Notes: generated by a model from the letters alone, not told the origin. 64,000 nt of DNA from Vibrio hangzhouensis (GCF_900107935.1 NZ_FNVG01000013.1:1-64000); one strand, 5' to 3'. Shown: positions 18,003 through 27,260, counted from the stretch's first letter. Made by a program: numbers and translations.

Positions 18003-18030
18003 AATTAGTTCGCAAAGTAAAAAAATTAAT
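18003..18030. promoter_or_regulatory. Candidate Mlc autoregulatory operator
   Basis: Read on the minus strand this gives TTTTTTTACTTTGCGAAC followed by TAATT, close to the Mlc sites I remember from enteric bacteria (TTTACTTTGCGAA). It ends 25 bases before the mlc ATG, a position where binding would block expression. Confidence 0.55.
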
Positions 18031-18055
18031 AGGTTGTTGTTTTTTGGAGTGCAAA

Positions 18056-19273
18056 ATGTACATGGCTCAACCCGGGCACATTGATCATATTAAGCAGATC
18101 AATGCTGGTCGTGTGTATAAACTGATAGACCAATTTGGGCCTATTTCGCGAATCGACTTGTCCAAGTTGAGTGATTTAGCTCCGGCCAGTATCACCAAGA
18201 TCACACGAGAACTTATTGACGCACACCTCATCCACGAAACAACGGTTCAGGAAGCGACCAGTCGAGGCCGTCCCGCTGTGGGGCTTCAGACCAACAATGA
18301 AGGCTGGCAATTTCTATCCATGCGTCTCGGGCGCGGTTATTTGACCATTGCACTGCATGAACTCGGTGGTGAGGTTCTCATCGATACCAAGATTGAGATT
18401 CATGAGGTCGATCAGGAGGATGTACTCGCCCGCCTGCTCTACGAGATTGAAGAGTTTTTCGAGAGCTATAACGAACAGCTCGATCGTGTCACTAGCATTG
18501 CAATCACTCTGCCAGGTCTGGTGAATTCCGATCAGGGGATAGTGCTGCAAATGCCCCATTACAATGTGAAGGATCTTCATATTGGTGAAGAGATCTTCAA
18601 AGTTACCGGACTGCCTGTTTTTGTTGCCAATGATACCCGAGCCTGGGCTTTGGCAGAGAATCTATTTGGTCATTCTCAGGACTGCGATAACTCGGTATTG
18701 ATATCCATTCACCACGGTTTGGGAGCCGGCATTATTCTCGATGGCCGAGTGCTTCAGGGGCGGCATGGTAATATTGGCGAACTGGGTCATATTCAGATTG
18801 ACCGTAATGGTGTGCCTTGTCACTGCGGTAACCGGGGCTGTCTGGAAACCGTCGCCAGTTCGCAAGCGATTCGAGACGAAGTGACTCTCCGACTGGCTAA
18901 TGGTGAGAAGTCCTCGTTGTCTGATTATGAAGAGATCAGTGTTGAAGCCATATGTGAAGCGGCCGTCGAGGGAGATGCTCTGGCGATTGATGTGATCGAA
19001 AAACTGGGTGAGCATCTGGGATCGGCAATCGCGATAGTGATTAACTTGTTTAACCCTGAAAAGGTGCTCATTGGTGGTGTGATTAATCAGGCGAAATCAA
19101 TCCTGTATCCGGCTATTGAGCGGTGCATTCATGAGCAGAGCCTGCCAGTCTATACCCAAGATTTGCAACTGGTTGAATCTCGTTTTTATAAACAAGCGAC
19201 CATGCCCGGCGCTGCCTTGGTTAAGCAAGCGCTGTATGACGGTTTACTTTTGATGAAAGTAATTGAAGGATAA
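18056..19273 (+). CDS. mlc: ROK-family repressor Mlc
   Basis: Mlc represses ptsG and other PTS genes and is titrated to the membrane by dephosphorylated PtsG when glucose is taken up. The ATG at 18056 (TTGGAG ribosome site) gives 405 residues; E. coli Mlc has 406. The N-terminal winged helix (PGHIDHIKQINAGRVYKLID) matches Mlc closely, followed by the ROK zinc motif GHIQIDRNGVPCHCGNRGC and the LFNPEKVLIGG strand. An upstream in-frame ATG at 17966 is rejected because it adds 30 unconserved residues. Confidence 0.94.
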   Translation: MYMAQPGHIDHIKQINAGRVYKLIDQFGPISRIDLSKLSDLAPASITKITRELIDAHLIHETTVQEATSRGRPAVGLQTNNEGWQFLSMRLGRGYLTIALHELGGEVLIDTKIEIHEVDQEDVLARLLYEIEEFFESYNEQLDRVTSIAITLPGLVNSDQGIVLQMPHYNVKDLHIGEEIFKVTGLPVFVANDTRAWALAENLFGHSQDCDNSVLISIHHGLGAGIILDGRVLQGRHGNIGELGHIQIDRNGVPCHCGNRGCLETVASSQAIRDEVTLRLANGEKSSLSDYEEISVEAICEAAVEGDALAIDVIEKLGEHLGSAIAIVINLFNPEKVLIGGVINQAKSILYPAIERCIHEQSLPVYTQDLQLVESRFYKQATMPGAALVKQALYDGLLLMKVIEG

Positions 19274-19391
19274 AGACTTTTATCCTTTTTGCGAACTGTC
19301 ATATTTTTCTCTACAAAGTCAGTAAACTTCTTGTGCTTCCTGCCGATTACATGAGATAAGTATTTTTCAATGTCATTGCCAAGGAAGCTTC

Positions 19392-20330
19392 ATGTCGAGC
19401 GTATTAAGTTCCGTTGATCAGCGTACTCAATTAGTCGGAGAGAACCGGCTTGAGTTGTTGATGTTTACCCTTAACAGCCGTCAGACGTTCGCTATCAACG
19501 TATTTAAGGTAAAGGAGGTGTTAAAACTTCCTGCTCTCACTCAACTTCCTGGCTCCCACCCAAGCATACGTGGCGTTGCTTCATTGCGCGGGGAGTCGGT
19601 GCCGGTGATTGACCTCCGAAGAGCGATTGGATTTCCCACTCCAAATGATAGTGGCGATCAAAATCTGATCATTACGGAGTACAACCGTTCGGTACAGGGT
19701 TTTCTGGTTGGTGAGGTTAAGAATATTGTCAATACTGCCTGGACGGAAATTCAACCGCCACCGCGTACTGTTGGTCGCTCCAACTATCTGACAGCCATCA
19801 CTAAGGTTGAAGAAAACCAACAGGTGAATCTGGTTGAAATTATCGATGTTGAAAAGGTACTGGCAGAGATTATTGATTATGACGTTTCAATCTCTGAGGA
19901 CACCCTGGATCGTAGTTTGTTACCTCAATTAAAGGATAAGAAGATCCTGATTGTTGATGATTCCTCAACGGCGCGTAATCAGATTAAAGGCACTCTGGAC
20001 CAACTTGGTGTTGAGATAATAGAGTGTTTTGATGGCGCGATGGCATTGAGGCTTCTCAAGCAGTGGTGCGACGAAGGGATGGATGTTTGCCGCGAGTTAC
20101 TGATGATGATCACCGATGCGGAAATGCCGGAGATGGATGGCTATAAGCTCACTCATGAAGTGCGTAGTGATGCCAGAATGAGAGATTTATATGTCACTCT
20201 TAATACCTCGTTGAGTGGCAGTTTTAATGATGCCATGGTAGAGAAAGTGGGCTGTAATCGCTTTATATCTAAGTTTCAGCCTGATTTGCTGGTGGAAGTG
20301 GTCCAGGATCGGGTTCGACAGCTCGCTTGA
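19392..20330 (+). CDS. cheV: Chemotaxis coupling protein CheV
   Basis: CheV joins a CheW coupling domain (about residues 15-165) to a response-regulator receiver domain (about 180-312). It links chemoreceptors to CheA and may buffer phosphate. The receiver has the acidic pair in ILIVDDSS and the acceptor Asp242 in MITDAEMPEMDGY. The Thr/Ser and Lys of the switch are visible as LNTSLSG and FISKF. It is a single gene with an AAGGAAG ribosome site. Vibrios carry several cheV genes; I cannot say which. Confidence 0.92.
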   Translation: MSSVLSSVDQRTQLVGENRLELLMFTLNSRQTFAINVFKVKEVLKLPALTQLPGSHPSIRGVASLRGESVPVIDLRRAIGFPTPNDSGDQNLIITEYNRSVQGFLVGEVKNIVNTAWTEIQPPPRTVGRSNYLTAITKVEENQQVNLVEIIDVEKVLAEIIDYDVSISEDTLDRSLLPQLKDKKILIVDDSSTARNQIKGTLDQLGVEIIECFDGAMALRLLKQWCDEGMDVCRELLMMITDAEMPEMDGYKLTHEVRSDARMRDLYVTLNTSLSGSFNDAMVEKVGCNRFISKFQPDLLVEVVQDRVRQLA

Positions 20331-20352
20331 TTTTTCGTGCCGCAAATTAACG

Positions 20353-20382
20353 TTATGCCATACGTTAAAAATAGGTTATAAT
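20353..20382 (+). promoter_or_regulatory. Candidate promoter of a short transcript
   Basis: TATAAT at 20377-20382 is a consensus -10 element, with TTATGC at 20353-20358 as a weaker -35 element 18 bp upstream. Transcription would begin near 20389, just before a strong hairpin. Confidence 0.5.
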
Positions 20383-20388
20383 TTAGCG

Positions 20389-20600
20389 GTACGAATGACG
20401 AAAGTCATTAGAGTCATACCTCAATCATTCACTACCAGCTAAAGGTTGTTCCATCAATATGATTTGGTTAACTTCTAAGGTCCTGATGACACTAAGTTTA
20501 CTTATCTTCAAGGAATGGAAAAAAAGACGTACGGAAGCAACAGTCAATGTAGATCTATGATTCAACGAGTTTAAAAGGGGAGCACGAGCTCCCTTTTTTA
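20389..20600 (+). ncRNA. Candidate small RNA between cheV and dnaE2
   Basis: A promoter-like sequence, a six-pair hairpin with a GAAA tetraloop (20394-20409) and a strong terminator about 190 bases later define a transcript of about 210 nt. It contains a 33-codon frame (20459-20560, MIWLTSKVLMTLSLLIF...), but the nearest ribosome site, AAAGG at 20441, is 13 bases away. A non-coding or dual-function RNA is more likely than a plain gene. I recognise no known Vibrio small RNA here. Confidence 0.4.
20573..20599. terminator. Intrinsic terminator between cheV and dnaE2
   Basis: GGGAGC and GCTCCC flank ACGA and are followed by six T's on the plus strand. The reverse reading has four T's and may also serve dnaE2. 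Confidence 0.85.
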
Positions 20601-20628
20601 TTGCTTGTGTATACTTGAGTATATATGG

Positions 20629-23600
20629 TTAGTGAAATTCTCGGGATTGGACTTTCAGTTCAGAGAGCTGTTCCGTCATGTCGATAAGCCTTCCTGCAAT
20701 AACGTGTGTTACCTGTCCTTCACGTTCAAGGATCCCTTTGACTTTTAATATTTTTGCCGTGAGGTACTGTTTCTTCTGAGCTCGCGCGGTAGCCCGCCAT
20801 ACGACGACGTTAATATTGCCAGTATCGTCCTCCAAAGTGAAAAACGTTACCCCCCCAGCGGTACCGGGAGATTGCTTACCCGTTACTGTTCCTACTACGG
20901 TAACCAGAGACTTATGAGGCTTTAAAACGAGATCGCGCATTCGAGTGAAGCTGCCCAGTTTTCCGGCCTTATCTAACAGCGTTATCGGATGGTGGTTCAA
21001 TGACAGGTTCATTGAACCAAAGTCTTCCAGCATATTATCGATTGCAGAGGGTTGATGAGGTAAATCGGTGGACTTTGTCTGATAGGACTGGAATAGCGGT
21101 AAGTCCTGAAGAGTATCCATCATGGCCCAGCGCGTGGCATAGCGATTACCGGAAATGCTCTCGAGTGCATTCGCCGATGCAAGCAGCTCCAACTCTCTGC
21201 GATTGAGGCCCAATTGCTTAACTTGGGTCGGCGTGGTAAATCCCTCATCGGGTCTGTGCTGCATGAGTCGCTGTATGCTGGTCTCACTCAACCCGTTGAT
21301 CTGCCGGAACCCCAGTTGTAAACAGAGACCTTGCCGGGTTGGTCGCAGATAGTGATGGTACCGAGAGCGGTTGATGCACACCGGAGCGATAGAGACATTG
21401 TGGCGCCGTGCATCCTGAATCAGTTGTGAGGCGCTATAAAAGCCCATCGGCAAGCTATTGAGTAAGGATGTGTAGAACGCTGCGGGATAATAGTACTTCA
21501 GCCAGGCACTGCAATATGCCAGCACCGCGAAAGAGGCCGAATGACTTTCAGGAAAACCATATTCACCAAACCCACAAATTTGTTCGAATAACCGCTCAGC
21601 AAACGCCGTCTCATAGCCTTTATGTTGCATCCCTTCGATGAGCTTAGAACGAAACTTAAACAGATCGCCGTTCTTTTTCCAGGCTGCCATTGCCCGACGA
21701 AGCTGGTCGGCTTCTCCCCCGGTGAACCCAGCAGCGACCATGGCAAGTTTGATCACTTGTTCCTGGAAAATCGGCACGCCCAGAGTACGTGACAGTACCG
21801 ATTCGACTTCTGCCGAAGGGTAACTCACCGCTTCTTCGCCATTTCTGCGTTTGAGAAAAGGATGTACCATGTCGCCTTGAATCGGTCCAGGGCGAACGAT
21901 GGCGATTTGAATCACCAGATCGTAGTAGGTGGCGGGTCTGAGTCGTGGCAACATGCTCATTTGTGCCCGGGATTCGATTTGGAATACCCCAACGGTGTCT
22001 GCGCGCTGAATCATGCCGTACACATTCGGATCGTCCTGCCTGCGCGTAATATCGGCGATAGAGAGTGTGTGTCCATAATGTTGTTGTACTAGTTGGAAGC
22101 ATTTGCGTATTGCGGTCAGCATGCCGAGCGCAAGAACATCCACTTTGAGTAGTCCCAGGCTCTCAAGGTCATCTTTATCCCACTGAATCACTGTACGTTC
22201 AGCCATGGCCGCATTTTCTACCGGTACCAGTTCATACAGTGGACCGGATGAAATCACGAAACCACCGACATGCTGAGAAAGGTGTCTAGGGAAGCCAGTG
22301 ATGTCATTTACCAGGGCAATGAACTGCTGTCCTTTCAGAGAGTCAGGTTTTAAGCCAAGCTCGACCAGTTGAGCCTGCCAGCCTTGGGCGCGGTCACGAC
22401 GGTTGATGTTCTTGATGAAGTAATCAAGCTGTGTCTCATTAATTCCTAGTGCTTTCCCTACATCCCGCACTGCACTTTTAAAGCGGTAAGAGATGACGGT
22501 TGCAGCCAGTGCCGCACGTTCCCGGCCATATTTTTGATAGATATACTGAATGACTTCTTCACGGCGCTCGTGTTCAAAATCCACATCAATATCAGGTGGC
22601 TCATTGCGTTCTTTGCTGATAAAGCGCTCGAATAAAACCGAGATCTGTCTTGGGTCGACCGAGGTAATTTCCAGGCAATAGCAGACAATAGAGTTGGCCG
22701 CAGAGCCTCTTCCCTGATAGAGAATACCTTGCCGTTTGGCAAACATTACCACATCATGAATGGTCAGAAAGAAAAACGGATAATCCAATTCTTCAATCAG
22801 GGCGAGTTCTTTATTGATGGTATGCTCGACATGGTCTGGCACACCTTCAGGAAAACGGTGCTGCTTACCATTCTCCACCAGTTCTTTCAGATAGCCGATA
22901 GGGGTTTTTCCATCTGGAATTAGCTCACTCGGGTATTCGTAGCGAAGTTCACTCAGTTGAAATTCACAAAGGCCGGCAATGTAGAGACTTTCATTTATCC
23001 ATTCTGTGCGGTAAAGCTTTTCTAGCTTGGTTTTCGGTCTCAGGCTGCGTTCACTATTGGCAAGTAAGTGACCACATACCTTTTCAATGGAAGTATTGAG
23101 TTTGATGGCTGTTAATGTGTGTTGCAAGGGAAGTCGGGTTGCAGTATGCATCAGCACCCCCCCACATGCCGTGATCGGGAGCTGCAATTCGGCCGACAGG
23201 GATTCGCAATGAGATACGTAGCGATGTTCATTAGACGTCAGGTGGCGCTGCAAGCCGATCCAGAGTCGTTTTTGGTGATATTGTTCAAGCCAGCGTCCCC
23301 ATCGATTATCACTATCCTGCCCGGTGGGGAGCCACAGGATCAGGCAGTGACGCAGTGACATCACATCCCACTCAGAGAGCTGGTATTGGCCTTTTTCACA
23401 GCGTCGTCGTGCATTGGTGATGATACGACATAGTTCGGCATAAGCCGCTCGTGATGGACACAAGAGAATAAACTGACACTCATCGTTAAGCCAAAACATA
23501 CTGCCGACGATCTGTTTGAGCGACAAGTCATGTTGTTTAATGGCCGTATGCGCCCGAACTACCCCCGCGACCGAGCATTCATCGGTGATTGCGATGGCTG

Positions 23601-23700
23601 AGTATTGTAAAAACTCTGCCTGAAGCACCAGCTCTTCAGCATGGGAAGCGCCGGTTAAAAAGGAAAAGTTGCTTTGACAAAAGAGCTCTGCGTATTTCAT
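20629..23700 (-). CDS. dnaE2: Error-prone DNA polymerase DnaE2 (ImuC)
   Basis: The 1023-residue C-family polymerase is clearly the DnaE2 branch: PHP domain at the N-terminus (YAELFCQSNFSFLTGASH), palm-domain acidic motif PPDIDVDFEHERREE, and an OB-fold near the end (VTVVGTVTGKQ). DnaE2 performs SOS translesion synthesis with ImuA and ImuB. It is shorter than replicative DnaE (about 1160). It starts 20 bases after imuB and ends the three-gene operon. Weak ribosome site; coupling to imuB is likely. Confidence 0.95.
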   Translation of the reverse strand: MKYAELFCQSNFSFLTGASHAEELVLQAEFLQYSAIAITDECSVAGVVRAHTAIKQHDLSLKQIVGSMFWLNDECQFILLCPSRAAYAELCRIITNARRRCEKGQYQLSEWDVMSLRHCLILWLPTGQDSDNRWGRWLEQYHQKRLWIGLQRHLTSNEHRYVSHCESLSAELQLPITACGGVLMHTATRLPLQHTLTAIKLNTSIEKVCGHLLANSERSLRPKTKLEKLYRTEWINESLYIAGLCEFQLSELRYEYPSELIPDGKTPIGYLKELVENGKQHRFPEGVPDHVEHTINKELALIEELDYPFFFLTIHDVVMFAKRQGILYQGRGSAANSIVCYCLEITSVDPRQISVLFERFISKERNEPPDIDVDFEHERREEVIQYIYQKYGRERAALAATVISYRFKSAVRDVGKALGINETQLDYFIKNINRRDRAQGWQAQLVELGLKPDSLKGQQFIALVNDITGFPRHLSQHVGGFVISSGPLYELVPVENAAMAERTVIQWDKDDLESLGLLKVDVLALGMLTAIRKCFQLVQQHYGHTLSIADITRRQDDPNVYGMIQRADTVGVFQIESRAQMSMLPRLRPATYYDLVIQIAIVRPGPIQGDMVHPFLKRRNGEEAVSYPSAEVESVLSRTLGVPIFQEQVIKLAMVAAGFTGGEADQLRRAMAAWKKNGDLFKFRSKLIEGMQHKGYETAFAERLFEQICGFGEYGFPESHSASFAVLAYCSAWLKYYYPAAFYTSLLNSLPMGFYSASQLIQDARRHNVSIAPVCINRSRYHHYLRPTRQGLCLQLGFRQINGLSETSIQRLMQHRPDEGFTTPTQVKQLGLNRRELELLASANALESISGNRYATRWAMMDTLQDLPLFQSYQTKSTDLPHQPSAIDNMLEDFGSMNLSLNHHPITLLDKAGKLGSFTRMRDLVLKPHKSLVTVVGTVTGKQSPGTAGGVTFFTLEDDTGNINVVVWRATARAQKKQYLTAKILKVKGILEREGQVTHVIAGRLIDMTEQLSELKVQSREFH

Positions 23701-23720
23701 GATGATCTTACTGTACGGGA

Positions 23721-25136
23721 TTAACTAAACAGTCCGTGAACAAACCACTGCTTTTCTTCGGTGCGGAATATCCATAGCCATTGACCCTGAGGGGTGCGGG
23801 CTACGTAATAGTCGCGTTTAACCGGATGCCCATCCCACCAACCACTGACAATCCGCTCCGGGCCCAGTATGACCCTCACTTTTTGCTCAAGGGGGTGAGG
23901 CGTAGGGTAAAGTAAAGTCGGACGTAGTTTTTTTAATAATGATGGGGTGGCTTCAATGTCTACATCAGCGACTGGCCTCATAGGCTGTGTGGCCAGTTCG
24001 GGACGGGGGTCATCGGTGAGCTTCAATGAAGTAACCGACTGACTGCCCAATTTGGCTTGCAAAGTGGAGATGAGATCCAGTGCGCTCTGACGGCCTTTTA
24101 CCCCTCTGAACAAGTCGTGTTCATTCACCTGAGTTTCCGCTGAACGCAGGACACACAGGGTTAACCCGTTAACAGGGCCGTCAAGTTGTACATTTTCCAG
24201 AGTCAGTTTCGACAATGTTTGCCACTTGTCCGCCAGATAATCACCCTGAGCGGAGTGAAAGCAGATAGCCTGATCATCGTGATCTCGCTGGTGTAAGGTC
24301 AGTTGCAGTTCGAAAGCGACTTTGTCACGCAGCTTAAGAAACAGTTCCAATTGCCTGAACAAGCGAGTGAGTGGCTTTTGTAACCAGTCGATGTTTTCGA
24401 TATCAAACAGCAACTCCAGATATTGACGAAACTGCTCTGGCGGGTGGTAAAACTCCACAGGGTGTTTGAACTGACCAGTCAGTCGGCCCACATAGTTCAC
24501 CAGATCGATATCAAAACGCTTGGCGACTTCCGGCAGCGGCAAAGCCAGAAGGTCGTCGAGGGTCTGAATACCCACACGTTGTAATTTCTCGACCTGTTTT
24601 AGCGCCAGTTCTGTGCAACCCAGAGAGTAGGGGAGCATCGCCTGTTTCAGTGTGGCAAGATCCGGTTCTATCCAGTTTTTTCCCTGTTTTGCCATTAGCA
24701 TGGCACTGAAAGGTGATACTCCAGTGGAATAGCAGGTTTGCATCCCAAGGAAGGCTAAATGGGAGTGTAGAGCAGACCAGTAGTTATCGATGCCATCGTA
24801 GAGCGAAAGCATGTTAGTGACTTTGAGCAGCAATCCATTGGGGGGACAGAGGCAGATATCGGATGTGACCATGTAAAGCCATTGTGCGATGTCATGCAGA
24901 CGGTTTACTTCGACTTTCTCATCATAAGGATGGACCTGAAGTTCCTGACAAAGTGCGGCGGCGCTGCCCAGTCCCATACCGACGTTAACACCCTGGCTCA
25001 GCGCGAATGGACTCACCTGAACCACTTCATGGCGGTGGCCATCCACAATGGCGATGGCAACCTCGTCTGTCTTTTCAGAGTGAAACAGAGTGTCGAGTTG
25101 CAGCGTGGGAAAATGCAAATATAACCACAATAACAT
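23721..25136 (-). CDS. imuB: ImuB, Y-family polymerase-like mutasome protein
   Basis: ImuB is the scaffold of the SOS mutasome; it binds the beta clamp and recruits DnaE2 but is usually not a polymerase itself. The ATG at 25136 (MLLWLYLHFPTLQLD) with a GAGG ribosome site gives 471 residues; an upstream in-frame ATG at 25223 lies inside imuA and is rejected. The C-terminal signature GPERIVSGWWDG, then YYVARTPQGQWLWIF, is diagnostic of ImuB. The usual Y-family catalytic acidic residues are not evident. Confidence 0.92.
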   Translation of the reverse strand: MLLWLYLHFPTLQLDTLFHSEKTDEVAIAIVDGHRHEVVQVSPFALSQGVNVGMGLGSAAALCQELQVHPYDEKVEVNRLHDIAQWLYMVTSDICLCPPNGLLLKVTNMLSLYDGIDNYWSALHSHLAFLGMQTCYSTGVSPFSAMLMAKQGKNWIEPDLATLKQAMLPYSLGCTELALKQVEKLQRVGIQTLDDLLALPLPEVAKRFDIDLVNYVGRLTGQFKHPVEFYHPPEQFRQYLELLFDIENIDWLQKPLTRLFRQLELFLKLRDKVAFELQLTLHQRDHDDQAICFHSAQGDYLADKWQTLSKLTLENVQLDGPVNGLTLCVLRSAETQVNEHDLFRGVKGRQSALDLISTLQAKLGSQSVTSLKLTDDPRPELATQPMRPVADVDIEATPSLLKKLRPTLLYPTPHPLEQKVRVILGPERIVSGWWDGHPVKRDYYVARTPQGQWLWIFRTEEKQWFVHGLFS

Positions 25137-25147
25137 GTTGGCCTCGA

Positions 25148-25843
25148 TTAACCCTGCTTTTGTACTGGGAATGGAATCACACGAGAATGAGTCGATTGAG
25201 CCGACAGGGTCAGTTCTGGCCAATATGAGGCCATGCTGACCACAAAGTTGTCACGTAAAAAACCGCCCTTACGCTTAGTGATCGATACCGTCAGTCCGCT
25301 ATCATGAGGCTCAAGTGTTAAACTCAGAGAAACGGGTAAAGAAAACACTTTAGACGGACTGTCGGAGTTCACAGACTTGAACAAAAAATGGAGACAATGG
25401 CCTGTCTCACTCGCCACCTGAAGTCGCTTGGCCTGATGAATTTCGAGGTTTTCCTGCCATAAACACACGCTACAGCAACTGCCACTTTTCAGGCACTGTT
25501 CAGCTGCCCACAGTGCGTGGTTTGTGGAATCTGGATAGATCAACAGCACTTGTGACGGAGCGATACCTTGTGAGTAAAGGTATTCAGCACAGAGATAGCC
25601 GGGAGGATTGATCAGCACCAATAAGCGTTCTCTGGCATGAACCTGAGCATGGGGCATGAGCAGTCTTAATTCACCAATGCCTTGTGGAGATTGGATCTCA
25701 ATGACACCTGATGTAGGAAAACCGCCACCCAGGCGTGCGTCCAGTTCAGGGAATCCTGTTGAATGGCATTCGCTGGGCAAACTCTCTCGATTTCCTTTCC
25801 AAATGAGCTGCTTACGTTGTAAATCGTTAATTAATTCATGCAT
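25148..25843 (-). CDS. imuA: ImuA, RecA/SulA-like mutasome protein
   Basis: ImuA is the first protein of the imuA-imuB-dnaE2 cassette and interacts with ImuB and RecA. The 231-residue product has the RecA-like strand FPELDARLGGGFPTSGVIEI; the following P-loop is degenerate (SPQGIGEL in place of GxxGxGKT), as in SulA-like relatives. Its ATG lies 10 bases from a LexA box and its stop is 11 bases before imuB, so the three genes form one SOS operon. Confidence 0.9.
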   Translation of the reverse strand: MHELINDLQRKQLIWKGNRESLPSECHSTGFPELDARLGGGFPTSGVIEIQSPQGIGELRLLMPHAQVHARERLLVLINPPGYLCAEYLYSQGIAPSQVLLIYPDSTNHALWAAEQCLKSGSCCSVCLWQENLEIHQAKRLQVASETGHCLHFLFKSVNSDSPSKVFSLPVSLSLTLEPHDSGLTVSITKRKGGFLRDNFVVSMASYWPELTLSAQSTHSRVIPFPVQKQG

Positions 25844-25853
25844 AGTAAAATAC

Positions 25854-25869
25854 CTGTATATACATACAG
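25854..25869. promoter_or_regulatory. LexA (SOS) box of imuA-imuB-dnaE2
   Basis: CTGT-N8-ACAG with an AT-rich core is a perfect gammaproteobacterial LexA site. It overlaps the last two bases of the -10 element, so LexA should block the promoter directly. Confidence 0.93.
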
Positions 25870-25895
25870 TATATAATAATTATTAGCGGCTGCAA
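25868..25895 (-). promoter_or_regulatory. Promoter of imuA-imuB-dnaE2
   Basis: On the minus strand TTGCAG (25890-25895) and TATACT (25868-25873) are 16 bp apart. The -10 element overlaps the LexA box at 25854-25869. Confidence 0.75.
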
Positions 25896-26101
25896 GCCTT
25901 GAAAGAGCAAGTTGATGAGAGTGCAAGCAGAAACAAGGGGTTACATGGTGAATTGTCTAAAAGGTGGAGGGAGGCTAGCGTCTTAAGAACGGTAGGGGCG
26001 ATCTGTATTCAGTAGTAACAAAAAAGCGACACAAAGCAGTTTGAAGATTAGAGTAAATATCTTAATCTCAAAGTATTAAGTGGCAACGAAATCCGGAGTG
26101 A

Positions 26102-27253
26102 ATGGACGTGTTCAACCAAAAAGAGAAGTACTCGTTGATTGTACAGGGCGGAGGCCAGAAAGGGGCGTTTGCCGCTGGCGTGCTGGATAAGTTTATCGAC
26201 GTGGGGTTTGACCCATTTTCTTTATATATTGGCACCTCCGCGGGTGCTCTGAATGTATCATCATTCGTGACGAAACAAAGAGGGCTCGGGCTCGATTTTA
26301 TTCTGAACTACACCACCCGTGAGCGTTTCTTTGATCTCAATAAGTTCATTCAAAAACAGCAGCCTATGGATTTGGACTGGGCCTTTGAGTTTGTGAACAG
26401 TGGTGAGTTTCCGCTAGATATAGCGCAGGGTAAAGCCAACCTGGGGGCGGACAGAGTAGCGCTTGCCTGCATTACCGATGTCGAGGAGCTCAAGGATTAT
26501 TACTACCCTATCTTCGCGGATAACTGGTTTGATGTGCTCAAAGCAACCTGTGCCATTCCCATGCTCTATTATCACGACATCGAATTTGATGGTAAGAAAT
26601 GGGTAGACGGTGGGGTTTCTGCCACTATCCCGGTCGAAGAGTCGTATCGTCGTGGCATCAATAACATGGTGGTGATCAGTACGATTCCGGAGCAGAAAGC
26701 GAAGCCCGTTGCCTCATCGGCAATCAGAGAGTCTCTCGATAAATGGAAAAAAGAGCTCGAGGAGGGATTGGATATGCACCTCCATCATTTGAAGGTATCA
26801 GGCACAACAGAGAGGCTGGTGGAGTTTCAAAAGCAGTTTTCCGACAAACTTAATGCAATGAAACTGGATTATCAAAGGCTCACCGGACCGCGACTGGAGT
26901 CTTATCGGGAGCAATATAAAACACTCACAGCACAAAAGCTTAACCTGTCAAACTGGCTTTCTGAGAAGGACAAATTGACCCATTTGATCGATGTTCAGAA
27001 TAAGCGCATTCCATTTAGCCGAAACGGGACACGTCATCTGGACATGTTGGTGTCACATTATGCAAATCATGCCGAGGTTGAGCAATTTCTTCTTTCTCCG
27101 CCGGATGACGTCAATCTTTGGCATATTCAGCCTCAACACGAGTTGTCATCAAAAGGACTATTGAGCCAGAAAGATCAGATCCTTGAAGACTATGAGCATG
27201 GCTTTGCCAAGGCCGGGGATTTTTTAACTCAGCACTACAACCTTATTAAGTGA
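26102..27253 (+). CDS. Patatin-like phospholipase (second copy)
   Basis: A 383-residue patatin protein with GGGQKG (residues 16-21), Ser46 in GTSAG and Asp169 in DGG, so the Ser-Asp dyad is intact. It resembles the protein at 16624-17811 through most of its length, including the C-terminal region (SPPDDVNLW here, NPPDDCFIV there), so the two are paralogues. The N-terminus is shorter and the middle (about 210-300) is more charged and coiled-coil-like. Single gene with a GGAG ribosome site and its own terminator. Confidence 0.88.
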   Translation: MDVFNQKEKYSLIVQGGGQKGAFAAGVLDKFIDVGFDPFSLYIGTSAGALNVSSFVTKQRGLGLDFILNYTTRERFFDLNKFIQKQQPMDLDWAFEFVNSGEFPLDIAQGKANLGADRVALACITDVEELKDYYYPIFADNWFDVLKATCAIPMLYYHDIEFDGKKWVDGGVSATIPVEESYRRGINNMVVISTIPEQKAKPVASSAIRESLDKWKKELEEGLDMHLHHLKVSGTTERLVEFQKQFSDKLNAMKLDYQRLTGPRLESYREQYKTLTAQKLNLSNWLSEKDKLTHLIDVQNKRIPFSRNGTRHLDMLVSHYANHAEVEQFLLSPPDDVNLWHIQPQHELSSKGLLSQKDQILEDYEHGFAKAGDFLTQHYNLIK

Positions 27254-27260
27254 CATAAAA

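Noticed and set aside
20459-20560. 33-codon frame MIWLTSKVLMTLSLLIF... as a protein gene
   Set aside because: The ribosome site is 13 bases away. It is noted within the small-RNA candidate and not called as a CDS.
20609-20624. TATACTTGAGTATA palindrome just after dnaE2, similar to the end of the 82-347 element
   Set aside because: Only about 11 bases are shared and there is no second end nearby, so it is not evidence for another copy of the element.
21656-22102. 148-codon minus-strand frame inside dnaE2, and similar frames across the mutasome genes
   Set aside because: They overlap a certain polymerase gene in a different frame and contain no motif.
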